Below are positions 6,766 through 13,896 of a DNA stretch of 14,128 nucleotides, piece after piece. The stretch spans positions 1 to 14,128 of the forward strand of contig JAQSXN010000024.1 of the NCBI GenBank assembly GCA_029256665.1, written 5' to 3'. The translations under genes and the position numbers were made by a program. Numbering within the stretch: the stretch's first letter is position 1; each line of letters starts with the position of its first letter. Below the pieces are notes generated by a model that made no database searches, had not been told where the DNA came from, and was given only the letters and a program-made list of their open reading frames with translations. The stretch comes from Paenibacillus sp. (GTDB taxonomy: Bacteria; Bacillota; Bacilli; Paenibacillales; Paenibacillaceae).

Positions 6766-9162
6766 ATGAATAACGTTACAGCGACTATGGAGCATGCCAA
6801 CGCTTGGTATGCCAAAGCGGAGAGCAAAGCCGGCCGTTACTTGGCGCTGCTCCAACAAGAAGTCGAACGCAAGTCATATATTGCCGCGCTAAACGCGGAT
6901 TTCACGATCTGGAAAAAGGGGCACATCCGGTCGCAGCGATGGCAATCCGCCATGTCGGCGGCAAGCCGCAAACCCGATTCGCGGGATTACGGCAAGTTTC
7001 TCCGCTGGCAGCGGCTAACGGGCAATTTGGACGACTACCTGGAGCGCAGCGTCACCTATATGTACATGCGCGATCTGGGCAAGGACCCTTCTGAGCCGGG
7101 CACGGGAGCCAGAATCGCAAGTCTGGTCCAGTTCATCAAACAGAACCTGATCCCGAAGCCGGATTCCGGCGCGGAGAACAGCGGCGAGCCCGATTACATG
7201 AGCCTTTCCGGTCTCTATAGATGGGCGCAGAAGGAAGGCGTCGAAACCGCGATGATCTGGGCGATCCAGAAGCTGAGAAACGTAGCGGCGAATATTCCGG
7301 ACGAAATGAATGCGGAGCATGCGGTTCGCAAGCTGATCAAAATCATGATCGGCGTCGTCCTGCACGTCATGGACGACATGGACGAAACCGTCCCGAGCAC
7401 GGAACGATCACGCCGGTTGGACGAGGGGATTCGGTTAGGATATTCCTATGGCCTTACGTATCCGTTCATCGACGACCTGCTCGATTCAAGCGTATTGGAG
7501 GATGCCGAGAAAGCCCAATACGCGCGCATGATCCGTCATACGCTATTGCATGGCTCCGTTCCCGACGTGTTGGATTGGAACGGCAAGAGCGCAGCGCTTA
7601 TCAGGTACGTGCATGGCGAACTGCGCGAAGCGTTCGAATGGATCAGGACGCATCAAAGCGCGGAAACATTGCCCGTTTTCTACGAACAATCCTATGTGTT
7701 CTTCGAATCGCAGGATATCGACCGCGGCAAGTCGCTTGCCGATCCGTCCTATACGAACGAAGAGCTGCTTCTGCCCATTATTATCAAATCCGCTTCATCC
7801 AGATTAATCGTCCGATCCGTCATCGGCGCCGAAACGGACGAAGCGTTCGACGAAAGAACGTTCTACTACGGCATCTACAATCAGCTGGCGGACGACTTCG
7901 CGGATCTGTACGACGACATGAATGAAGGCGCGGTGACTCCCTATACGTATTACTGGCGCTATCATAACGAACGCCGAGACTTGCTGAACCCGTACGAGCT
8001 CTATTGGGCGGTCATCTCGCATTTGATCCATCGGGTGTACCGTTCGAACGAAACCGCGCGCAACGTTATTTTGGAAAGAGCGGTAGGGGGGCTCAAACGA
8101 TTCAAAGCCCGCGTAGGATCGGAAACGTACCGCGAATTTATGGACGTGTTCGCTTCGGAACCGACCTCGTTCAACCTCGCGATCGACCAGTTGATTCTCA
8201 AAGCCGAGAAAGTGGACTTCTTCGATAAGCTGCTTAGAGAGCAAATGGTGACGGTGCTGCGCCGCGGCCGCGAACAGAAGGAATATTTTATCGCCACCGT
8301 TCAATCCGTGCGGGAGCAGATTAATGCGTTGCTCCCGTTCCCCAGCCAAGGAGGAGACCCGCTGCTGGGCGAGTCGTTGACGGAAGCCGCCAATTACAGC
8401 TTGGAAGGCTCGGGGAAACGAATAAGGCCGATCGTGGCATGGGTAATGTGCGTCGAGGAGTACGGAATGAAGCCCGCTTCCATCGTGCCGCTGATCCGAT
8501 CGCTTGAATATATGCACACGGCTTCGCTGATCTTCGACGACTTGCCTACGCAAGACAATGCCTCCTCTCGCAGGGGACGGCCGACGCTGCACCGCGTGCA
8601 TGACAGCGCGACTGCCGAGCTGACGGGCTTGTTTATGATACAGAAGGCCATCGAGGAGCAGTCCTCGCTTACCGACTTCAACCCCAAGACCGTGCTTGAG
8701 CTCATCCATTATTCTTCGTCCAAGGCGGCGGACATGTGCCGGGGGCAAGAGATGGACCTGCGCACGAGAGGGCAGTTGCTGTCGATCGAACAGCTGAATA
8801 CGCTGTGTTATTACAAGACCGGCATCGCGTTCGAGGCATCGCTTATGATGCCGGCTATCTTGGCAGGGGCCGGCGCGAAGGAGATCGAGACGCTTAAGAC
8901 TTACGCCTATCATGCGGGTATCGCCTTCCAAATCAAGGATGATCTGCTTGACGCGGAAGGAAACGTCGCGGTACTCGGCAAACCTGCGGGTCAAGACGCG
9001 AGCAACAGCAGTTCGACCTTCGTTACCTTGTATGGGCGAGACGGCGCGGCCAAACAAATGTGGGAGCATTATTGCCTGGCTTCGGAAGCTTTAAGAGGTT
9101 TGCCGAGACAATCCGTATTTTTAACTCAATTGCTGAATTATTTGATCGCCAGACAGTCATGA
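6766..9162 (+). CDS. Two-domain isoprenoid enzyme: terpene-synthase-like N-terminal part fused to a polyprenyl diphosphate synthase
   Basis: The C-terminal part (about residues 520-798) of this 798-residue protein is a trans-prenyltransferase: SLEGSGKRIRP (545-555), first Asp-rich motif DDLPTQD (591-597) followed by RRGRPTLHRVH, GQEMDLRTRG, YYKTG, and second Asp-rich motif FQIKDDLLD (721-729). The DDLPxxD form is typical of short-chain (farnesyl/geranylgeranyl) synthases. Two conserved features differ: the usual GDALL reads GLFMI, and the lysine after the second motif (GKDxxxxKxTYP region) is Ser749. The N-terminal 500 residues carry FIDDLLD (234-240) and NQLADDFADLYDD (372-384), 140 residues apart, the normal spacing of paired Asp-rich motifs in class I isoprenoid synthases. 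The second motif and its VTPYTYYW follow-on recall the YtpB/DUF2600 large terpene synthases. I infer a terpene synthase or second prenyl-binding domain; the product is unknown. AAGGGGC at 6752-6758 precedes the ATG. Confidence 0.85.
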   Translation: MNNVTATMEHANAWYAKAESKAGRYLALLQQEVERKSYIAALNADFTIWKKGHIRSQRWQSAMSAASRKPDSRDYGKFLRWQRLTGNLDDYLERSVTYMYMRDLGKDPSEPGTGARIASLVQFIKQNLIPKPDSGAENSGEPDYMSLSGLYRWAQKEGVETAMIWAIQKLRNVAANIPDEMNAEHAVRKLIKIMIGVVLHVMDDMDETVPSTERSRRLDEGIRLGYSYGLTYPFIDDLLDSSVLEDAEKAQYARMIRHTLLHGSVPDVLDWNGKSAALIRYVHGELREAFEWIRTHQSAETLPVFYEQSYVFFESQDIDRGKSLADPSYTNEELLLPIIIKSASSRLIVRSVIGAETDEAFDERTFYYGIYNQLADDFADLYDDMNEGAVTPYTYYWRYHNERRDLLNPYELYWAVISHLIHRVYRSNETARNVILERAVGGLKRFKARVGSETYREFMDVFASEPTSFNLAIDQLILKAEKVDFFDKLLREQMVTVLRRGREQKEYFIATVQSVREQINALLPFPSQGGDPLLGESLTEAANYSLEGSGKRIRPIVAWVMCVEEYGMKPASIVPLIRSLEYMHTASLIFDDLPTQDNASSRRGRPTLHRVHDSATAELTGLFMIQKAIEEQSSLTDFNPKTVLELIHYSSSKAADMCRGQEMDLRTRGQLLSIEQLNTLCYYKTGIAFEASLMMPAILAGAGAKEIETLKTYAYHAGIAFQIKDDLLDAEGNVAVLGKPAGQDASNSSSTFVTLYGRDGAAKQMWEHYCLASEALRGLPRQSVFLTQLLNYLIARQS

Positions 9163-9184
9163 TACAAGAAGCGGACTAACTGGC

Positions 9185-9189
9185 GGAGG
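9185..9189 (+). promoter_or_regulatory. Ribosome binding site that sets the HAD phosphatase start at 9196
   Basis: GGAGG lies 6 nt before the ATG at 9196. The in-frame TTG at 9190 abuts the site and cannot be served by it. Confidence 0.8.
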
Positions 9190-9195
9190 TTGAAT

Positions 9196-9717
9196 ATGAA
9201 AGCTTTTATATTGGATCGGGACGGAGTCATCAATAAGGGCGGCAATATTAACCGGAAGTCCGAGCTTGTCTTGCTGCCCGGCGTGACGGACGCCATCAAG
9301 CTGATGGGGGAACTGGGATTCGAGGTGTTCGTTGCGTCCAATCAAGGCGGCGTCGGATTGGGATACATGACCAAATCGGCTTTAAAGAGCATACACGGCT
9401 ACATGGTGACGCTAATTAGGGAAGCAGGCGGCGACATCCGAGACGCCAGATATTGCACGCATAAACCGCAAGCGCGCTGCGCCTGCCGGAAGCCGGAGGC
9501 AGGCATGCTGTTTGATCTAATAAACAAATACGGGATCGATCGCAGTCGAAGTTATATGGTTGGCGACAGGGATACGGATGTGATGGCTGGTGAACGGGCA
9601 GGGGTCCGTACCATACTGCTAGGCGAGTCGATTCCCGGCGGAATCCATCCCGATTTTCTGTTCAGCGATTTATTCGATGCCGTAACCTCGCTGCATGAGC
9701 AACATAAGTTATTGTAG
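9196..9717 (+). CDS. HAD-superfamily phosphatase of the HisB-N/GmhB type
   Basis: This 173-residue phosphatase has the full motif set of the HisB N-terminal/GmhB branch of the HAD superfamily. Asp7 and Asp9 are in DRDGVIN (Asp7 as nucleophile), Ser48 is in SNQGGVG, Lys99 in CRKPEAGM, and the magnesium-binding Asp124 and Asp128 in MVGDRDTDVMAG. A zinc-binding cluster is formed by Cys87, His89, Cys95 and Cys97 (CTHKPQARCAC). Named relatives act on heptose bisphosphate or histidinol phosphate, but there are no heptose or histidine genes here, so the substrate is open. It starts 33 bp after the prenyltransferase-fusion gene with no terminator between, so the two are probably one operon, and a prenyl or terpenyl phosphate is a reasonable but unproven substrate. 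The ATG at 9196 is chosen over a TTG two codons upstream. Confidence 0.88.
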   Translation: MKAFILDRDGVINKGGNINRKSELVLLPGVTDAIKLMGELGFEVFVASNQGGVGLGYMTKSALKSIHGYMVTLIREAGGDIRDARYCTHKPQARCACRKPEAGMLFDLINKYGIDRSRSYMVGDRDTDVMAGERAGVRTILLGESIPGGIHPDFLFSDLFDAVTSLHEQHKLL

Positions 9718-9758
9718 TTTCAACGATCGTACTGCAAGTCGGTTTCCGCTGACGGAAT

Positions 9759-9798
9759 AACAAGAAAAGGCAGCCGATGATCGGCTGCCCTTCTTGTT
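9759..9798. terminator. Bidirectional terminator between the HAD gene and the SASP gene
   Basis: A perfect 9-bp GC-rich stem (GGCAGCCGA with TCGGCTGCC, loop TGA) is extended by a second 8-bp stem (AACAAGAA with TTCTTGTT) across a small internal loop. T-rich flanks on either strand allow it to end both the plus-strand isoprenoid unit and the minus-strand SASP gene, which converge here. Confidence 0.9.
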
Positions 9799-9819
9799 TG
9801 TTGCATCGTAAGCCGGTTT

Positions 9820-10035
9820 CTAGAAACGTTGGCCGCCGAGTTGTTGCTCTGCGATTTGAACCAATTTTTTCGTGATGTAGCCACCGATGGAACCAGCTTC
9901 GCGAGTTGTCAGGTTGCCGTTATATCCGTCTTGGGAGAGGGATACGCCAAGCGTCGAAGCCGCTTCTGCTTTCATTTGGTTAATCGCGTTTTTTGCTTGT
10001 GGCACAACTAGTTGATTTGAACTTTGTCTACTCAT
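9820..10035 (-). CDS. Alpha/beta-type small acid-soluble spore protein
   Basis: The 71-residue product is an alpha/beta-type SASP, a DNA-binding protein made in the forespore that coats spore DNA, protects it from UV and heat, and is later degraded for amino acids. Family features are the N-terminal LVVPQAKNAINQMKAEAAS with the region cut by the germination protease GPR (around EAAS), LGVSLSQDGYNGNLTTREAGSIGG, and the C-terminal YITKKLVQIAEQQLGG. It is read from the minus strand, with a strong AAGGAGTGAT ribosome binding site (10041-10050) and a sigma-G-like promoter upstream. It marks the organism as an endospore former. It is divergent from the ABC-F gene and converges on the terminator it shares with the HAD gene. 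Confidence 0.96.
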   Translation of the reverse strand: MSRQSSNQLVVPQAKNAINQMKAEAASTLGVSLSQDGYNGNLTTREAGSIGGYITKKLVQIAEQQLGGQRF

Positions 10036-10065
10036 GTTTGATCACTCCTTAATGGGATGTGAGGT

Positions 10066-10094
10066 TATTTTGCGCACGATAGAAAAGGATATGC
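10066..10094 (-). promoter_or_regulatory. Sigma-G-like forespore promoter of the SASP gene
   Basis: On the minus strand, GCATA (10094-10090) and CAAAATA (10072-10066) are separated by 17 bp, close to the sigma-G consensus GHATR and CATNHTA. The predicted start would leave a short leader of about 20 nt before the AAGGAGTGAT site. Forespore expression fits the SASP product. Confidence 0.65.
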
Positions 10095-10486
10095 ATGCCT
10101 TATAAAAAATCTTTGATGTAAATACTGGAAATTTTATTTTCGATCGTCTAAAGCGAATAATGGCATGTTTTTTATGATTCGACCCGAACGTCGGCGGTTG
10201 TCAACGAGCGGTGCTTGTGATAAGCTACAATTAATTTTTACGAATGGAGCTGAAGCGAAGATGTAGGATTTCTTGACTGTTGGTAACGGAAGCAAGCTTG
10301 GCCGGATTGCTGGCATAGGTTTGTTAGGTTATGCACAGACAAGAAAGTTACCTCTTCGAATCAGACGTATTCGGCATACCCTTATTCCCGCGTTTCTGTT
10401 ATGCGGGATTTGCGTTGCATGGATTCGAGCTGCGAGAATGTAACTTTCTTGCGGCTTATTTTAATTTCTCCATGCGGAGGTGTTGC
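10095..10486 (+). promoter_or_regulatory. Long structured leader region of the ABC-F gene
   Basis: This stretch between the SASP promoter and the ABC-F start holds no convincing gene. A possible -10 TACAAT (10226-10231) lacks a well-spaced -35. A 10-codon frame (10244-10276) without a good ribosome site and an ATG-TAG start-stop (10261-10266) are possible leader peptides. The most notable structure is a perfect 12-bp inverted repeat (CAAGAAAGTTAC 10340-10351, GTAACTTTCTTG 10440-10451) enclosing a second pairing (10355-10362 with 10422-10429) and a TCCCGC/GCGGGA hairpin (10386-10408). CGAAT at 10357-10361 can alternatively pair with ATTCG at 10369-10373. The pattern resembles leaders of antibiotic-induced ABC-F genes; regulation is inferred. 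Confidence 0.5.
10467..10480 (+). promoter_or_regulatory. Ribosome binding site of the ABC-F gene, inside a small hairpin
   Basis: GGAGG (10476-10480) is the ribosome binding site for the ATG at 10487. It can pair with TCTCC at 10467-10471 across an ATGC loop, which would partly hide it. It fixes the start at 10487 (or the adjacent ATG at 10490) rather than the in-frame ATG at 10331, which has no good site. Confidence 0.6.
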
Positions 10487-11983
10487 ATGATGGCATTAAT
10501 TCAAGTGTCGAACTTATCGTTCGCCTACGACGGCAGTTACGATCTCATCTTCGACAATACGAGCTTTGGGCTCGATACCGATTGGAAATTGGGCTTTACC
10601 GGAAGGAACGGCCGGGGCAAAACGACCTTCCTGCAGCTTCTGCTTGGCAAGCACGAATACGGAGGAACGATTACGACTCCGGTCGACTTTGATTATTTTC
10701 CGTTTCTCGTCGAAGACAAAAGCAGGATGGCCATCGAAATCGTGGAGGATATCGTGCCTGATTACGAGCACTGGAAGCTGTCCAAGGAACTTAACTTGCT
10801 GCAGGTCGGCGAAGAAACGTTGTACCGGGCATTCGATACGCTATCCAATGGCGAACAAACGAAGCTGCTGCTGGCCGCGTTGTTCTTGAAGGATAATAAT
10901 TTTCTCCTTATCGACGAACCGACGAATCATCTCGATATGGAGGCGAGGGCGGTCGTCAGCGATTATTTGAGAGGGAAAAAAGGGTACATCCTCGTGTCGC
11001 ATGATCGTTCGTTCCTCGACAACTGCGTCGATCACATCTTATCCATCAACAAAACCGACATCACGATCCAGAAGGGCAGCTTCTCCGATTGGCTCGAGAA
11101 CAAGCAGCGGCAGGACGAGTACGAGCTGGCCGAGAACGACAAGCTCAAGAAGGATATCAAGCGGTTAACTGACGCGGCAAGACGAACTAGCGATTGGTCC
11201 GACCAGGTCGAGAAATCGAAAAACGGAACACGCAACTCGGGCTCCAAGATCGATAAAGGTTACGTCGGGCATAAAGCGGCCAAAATGATGCAGCGTTCCA
11301 AGTCGATCGAACAGCGGCAGCAGAGCGCCGTCTCGGACAAATCGAAGCTGCTCAAAAACATCGAACACGCCGAAAGTCTTAAGGTTTCGCAGCTGCGTTA
11401 TCACAAAAGCAGGCTTGTCGAGCTGGATCGCGTCTCCGTCTATTACGGGGATAAAGCCGCATGCGAAGCGATCAGCTTCGACATCGATCAAGGCGAACGG
11501 ATCGCGCTGACGGGTCGCAACGGGTCGGGCAAGTCCAGCCTCCTGAAGCTGATCAGCGGCGAAGAGCTGTCCTACACAGGGACGATCCGGAAGGGGAGCG
11601 GGCTGCGCGTTTCCTACGTCTCCCAAGACACCTCCCATCTTATCGGCGACTTAAGCGACTACGCCCGTCGATACGGCATTGAAGAAAGTTTGTTCAAGTC
11701 CATTCTGAGAAAGCTCGACTTCGCCAGGGTTCAGTTCGAGAAGGACATTTCTTCCTATAGCGGCGGGCAAAAAAAGAAGGTGCTTATCGCCAGAAGCTTG
11801 TGCGAGCAAGCCCATCTGCATATCTGGGACGAACCGCTTAATTTTGTCGACGTCATCTCCCGGATGCAGATCGAGGAGCTTCTGCTGGACTACGAACCGA
11901 CGCTGCTCTTCGTGGAGCATGACCGGGAATTTGCTAGCCGAATCGCGACCAAGCACGTCCATCTGACGGTTGAGCGGGCGTAA
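10487..11983 (+). CDS. ABC-F ribosome-protection protein, Lsa type
   Basis: This 498-residue cytoplasmic protein has two ATP-binding cassettes and no membrane domain, the ABC-F layout, and matches the length and layout of Lsa-type proteins. Cassette 1 has Walker A GRNGRGKTT (39-47), signature LSNGEQTKLLL and Walker B LLIDEPTNHLD. The linker (about 203-305) is lysine- and glutamine-rich. Cassette 2 has Walker A GRNGSGKSS (343-351), signature YSGGQKKKVLIA and a shortened Walker B IWDEPLNFVD, as usual in this branch. In the family such proteins bind the ribosomal E site and release lincosamides, streptogramin A and pleuromutilins from the peptidyl-transferase centre. The start at 10487 follows GGAGG and begins MMALIQVSNLSFAYDG, like Lsa N termini; 52 further in-frame codons upstream belong to the leader. 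Resistance activity of this copy is not shown by sequence alone. Confidence 0.9.
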   Translation: MMALIQVSNLSFAYDGSYDLIFDNTSFGLDTDWKLGFTGRNGRGKTTFLQLLLGKHEYGGTITTPVDFDYFPFLVEDKSRMAIEIVEDIVPDYEHWKLSKELNLLQVGEETLYRAFDTLSNGEQTKLLLAALFLKDNNFLLIDEPTNHLDMEARAVVSDYLRGKKGYILVSHDRSFLDNCVDHILSINKTDITIQKGSFSDWLENKQRQDEYELAENDKLKKDIKRLTDAARRTSDWSDQVEKSKNGTRNSGSKIDKGYVGHKAAKMMQRSKSIEQRQQSAVSDKSKLLKNIEHAESLKVSQLRYHKSRLVELDRVSVYYGDKAACEAISFDIDQGERIALTGRNGSGKSSLLKLISGEELSYTGTIRKGSGLRVSYVSQDTSHLIGDLSDYARRYGIEESLFKSILRKLDFARVQFEKDISSYSGGQKKKVLIARSLCEQAHLHIWDEPLNFVDVISRMQIEELLLDYEPTLLFVEHDREFASRIATKHVHLTVERA

Positions 11984-12073
11984 CTTGGGCCAATGTATGA
12001 TAAACTGTTAGTCCGAGAGGAATTCTAAGAAGATCAGATTCAGAGGATTAAGTTCGAGGAGTGGAGGAACACG

Positions 12074-13558
12074 ATGGAAGCAGAGAAACGTAAATATAAA
12101 GGCGGCTTGAAGGCGCTGCGGCTATTCGAAGAGCTGTCCGTCATTCCGCGCGGCTCGGGCAACGAGAAGGCGGCGAGCGATTACGTAGCGGAATTCGCCA
12201 AGCAGCGGGGATGCGAAGTGATGCAGGATGAACGCCATAATCTCATTATTCGCAAGCCGGCATCCCCTGGCTACGAATCCGCTCCAGCCGTCATCTTTCA
12301 GGGACATCTCGACATGGTGTGCGAGAAAAACAAAGGGACGGAACATGATTTCTCCAAGGACCCCATTTCGTTCCGGGTCGAAGATGACTTTATTTATGCC
12401 GAAGGAACGACGCTTGGCGCCGATAACGGCATTGCGGTGGCAACCGCTCTCGCCCTGATCGATTCGCCGGAGCTGGCGCATCCGGAGCTGGAAATCCTGA
12501 TGACCACGGAAGAGGAAACGACGATGGGAGGGGCGTTCGGCCTGGACGTCTCGCCGCTCAAAGGTCGCAGAATGATCAATTTCGACTCCGACCGGGAAGG
12601 CGTATTGTTCGTCAGCAGCGCGGGCGGCATTAATTTGTACCATACCGTGCCCATTGGCAAACGAGCGTTGACGCGGGGCGATGGAGAAAGCTATACGATC
12701 ATCGTTCATGGATTGCGCGGCGGACATTCCGGCGACGATATCATTCATGAGCGCGGCAACGCGAACAAGCTGCTTGGACGTGTCTTGGACGACTTGAGGC
12801 GGCATGTCCCGTTTGCGTTGGCAAGCGTTAACGGGGGCATGAAAGCCAACGCGATCCCGCGCGAGGCGGAAGCCGTCGTCTACCTGGGCGATAATGCGAA
12901 GGTGGAAGCGAAGAAACGGATCGGCGAGTGGAGCAACCTGCTGCGGGAGGAATTCCAAGCGACGGACGCAGAGGTGGAGGTCGCGATGCGGCCAGGCGTG
13001 CAGTCCGCAAACGGTACGGAAGTCAATGAAATTGTCTTTGACGATGCTACGAAAGCGGCGGTCATTCAACTTCTTGCGCTTATTCCAAACGGCGTGCTGA
13101 GCATGGACAAGGCGATCCCGAATTTGGTGCGAACATCGTCCAATCTGGGAGTCGTAACGACGAACGAAGACAGCGTCGTCATGCAAAGCCTGGCTCGCAG
13201 CTCGCTGCGTTCGCAAACGGACGACGTGCAACGCATTCTGGCGACGTTGGCGGAGACGGTTGGCTGCGAATTCCGTGCCGACAGCTACTTCCCGGGATGG
13301 CCTTACCGTGCCGATTCGGAGCTTCGTCCCGTTTTTCAGCAAGTATACGAACGGCAATTCGGGACGCCGCTCGACGTCAAAGCCATTCATGCGGGCCTCG
13401 AATGCGGCGTGCTGATCGGAAAGCTGCCGGACCTCGACGCCGTATCCTACGGACCGAACCTCTATGACATTCATACGCCGCAGGAACATCTGTCGATTTC
13501 GTCCGTCGAACGCTCCTGGTCGTTTCTGACTGCCGTGTTAAGCGAGCTGAAGCAATAA
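12074..13558 (+). CDS. pepD: PepD, aminoacyl-histidine (Xaa-His) dipeptidase, M20 family
   Basis: This 494-residue metallopeptidase is close to the usual PepD length of about 485. It hydrolyses dipeptides, typically Xaa-His such as carnosine, in the cytosol using two metal ions. The M20 metal and catalytic residues are present: His78 and Asp80 in FQGHLDMVCEK, the bridging Asp117 in TLGADNGIAVA, the glutamates around 146-148 in MTTEEETTMGG (catalytic base and metal ligand), Asp173 in NFDSDREGVLF, and His467 in LYDIHTPQEHLS near the C terminus. GLRGGHSGDDI marks the start of the inserted dimerisation (lid) region. The ATG at 12074 follows GGAGG at 12063-12067. A TGTATGAT stretch at 11994-12001 is a possible -10, without a well-spaced -35, so it may be co-transcribed with the ABC-F gene 90 bp upstream or have its own promoter. 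A terminator follows. Confidence 0.95.
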   Translation: MEAEKRKYKGGLKALRLFEELSVIPRGSGNEKAASDYVAEFAKQRGCEVMQDERHNLIIRKPASPGYESAPAVIFQGHLDMVCEKNKGTEHDFSKDPISFRVEDDFIYAEGTTLGADNGIAVATALALIDSPELAHPELEILMTTEEETTMGGAFGLDVSPLKGRRMINFDSDREGVLFVSSAGGINLYHTVPIGKRALTRGDGESYTIIVHGLRGGHSGDDIIHERGNANKLLGRVLDDLRRHVPFALASVNGGMKANAIPREAEAVVYLGDNAKVEAKKRIGEWSNLLREEFQATDAEVEVAMRPGVQSANGTEVNEIVFDDATKAAVIQLLALIPNGVLSMDKAIPNLVRTSSNLGVVTTNEDSVVMQSLARSSLRSQTDDVQRILATLAETVGCEFRADSYFPGWPYRADSELRPVFQQVYERQFGTPLDVKAIHAGLECGVLIGKLPDLDAVSYGPNLYDIHTPQEHLSISSVERSWSFLTAVLSELKQ

Positions 13559-13573
13559 GTCATTTATCAAAGC

Positions 13574-13612
13574 AAAAGGCTCTGATCCTCGCAAGGAGGA
13601 CAGAGCCTTTCG
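13574..13612. terminator. Bidirectional terminator between pepD and the minus-strand small gene
   Basis: A perfect 10-bp stem (AAAGGCTCTG 13575-13584 with CAGAGCCTTT 13601-13610) continues, after one bulged A, into TCCTC/GAGGA with a GCAAG loop. A TTT end on the plus strand and TTTTGCTTTG on the minus strand let it end both converging genes. Confidence 0.88.
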
Positions 13613-13652
13613 TTATGACTCGTCAGGTGCGAATGCTACGGCAACAGCGACA

Positions 13653-13850
13653 TTAAAACAGCTTGCCGAGACGCTCACGGGCAATTTCTTTGCCTGCGGC
13701 AAATGCTCCCGACTTCAAAGAGGCGACAACGTTGCTAAGGACGACATCGGAAGGCTGATTGGCGTTGTCGACGGCATTCAGCAGTCCGTTGCCGATGTGA
13801 TTTGCGCCGATTTTAAGCGCCATCAGAATAAAAGATTTGTTTTTCGCCAT
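13653..13850 (-). CDS. Small protein of unknown function, 65 residues
   Basis: I do not recognise this 65-residue protein. It begins MAKNKSFILMALKIGANHIG, continues with NAVDNANQPSDVVLSNVVAS and ends basic (GKEIARERLGKLF). It has no clear membrane helix, signal peptide or cysteine, and is probably a small helical protein; it lacks the GPR-site pattern of alpha/beta SASPs. Coding support comes from a near-perfect GAGGAGGTG ribosome binding site (13857-13865) 6 nt before the ATG at 13850 and a shared terminator just downstream. A GTG at 13859 in the same frame overlaps that site and is rejected as start. It lies 46 bp downstream of another minus-strand gene and may be in its operon. Confidence 0.75.
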   Translation of the reverse strand: MAKNKSFILMALKIGANHIGNGLLNAVDNANQPSDVVLSNVVASLKSGAFAAGKEIARERLGKLF

Positions 13851-13856
13851 TTCTTT

Positions 13857-13865
13857 CACCTCCTC
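13857..13865 (-). promoter_or_regulatory. Strong ribosome binding site setting the start of the 65-residue gene
   Basis: GAGGAGGTG on the minus strand is nearly fully complementary to the 16S rRNA tail. Its spacing of 6 nt fits the ATG at 13850 and excludes the GTG at 13859, which is part of the site itself. Confidence 0.85.
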
Positions 13866-13896
13866 TACAGAGTGATCGAGAGAGCTGGCGCTGGTT

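Noticed and set aside
7804..9069. Antisense open frame of 421 codons opposite the isoprenoid gene
   Set aside because: No recognisable domain or good ribosome site; the sense strand has clear enzyme motifs.
10244..10276. Ten-codon leader peptide MELKRRCRIS upstream of the ABC-F gene
   Set aside because: The position is suggestive, but there is no ribosome binding site and no link to the downstream stem arms, so it is not listed as a gene.
10331..10486. N-terminal extension of the ABC-F protein
   Set aside because: The extra 52 residues do not resemble any ABC-F N terminus, no ribosome site precedes 10331, and GGAGG precedes the ATG at 10487 where family homology begins.
12122..13489. Antisense open frame of 455 codons opposite pepD
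   Set aside because: It is fully covered by pepD, which has all M20 catalytic residues; the antisense product has no recognisable motif and reflects codon bias in GC-rich DNA.
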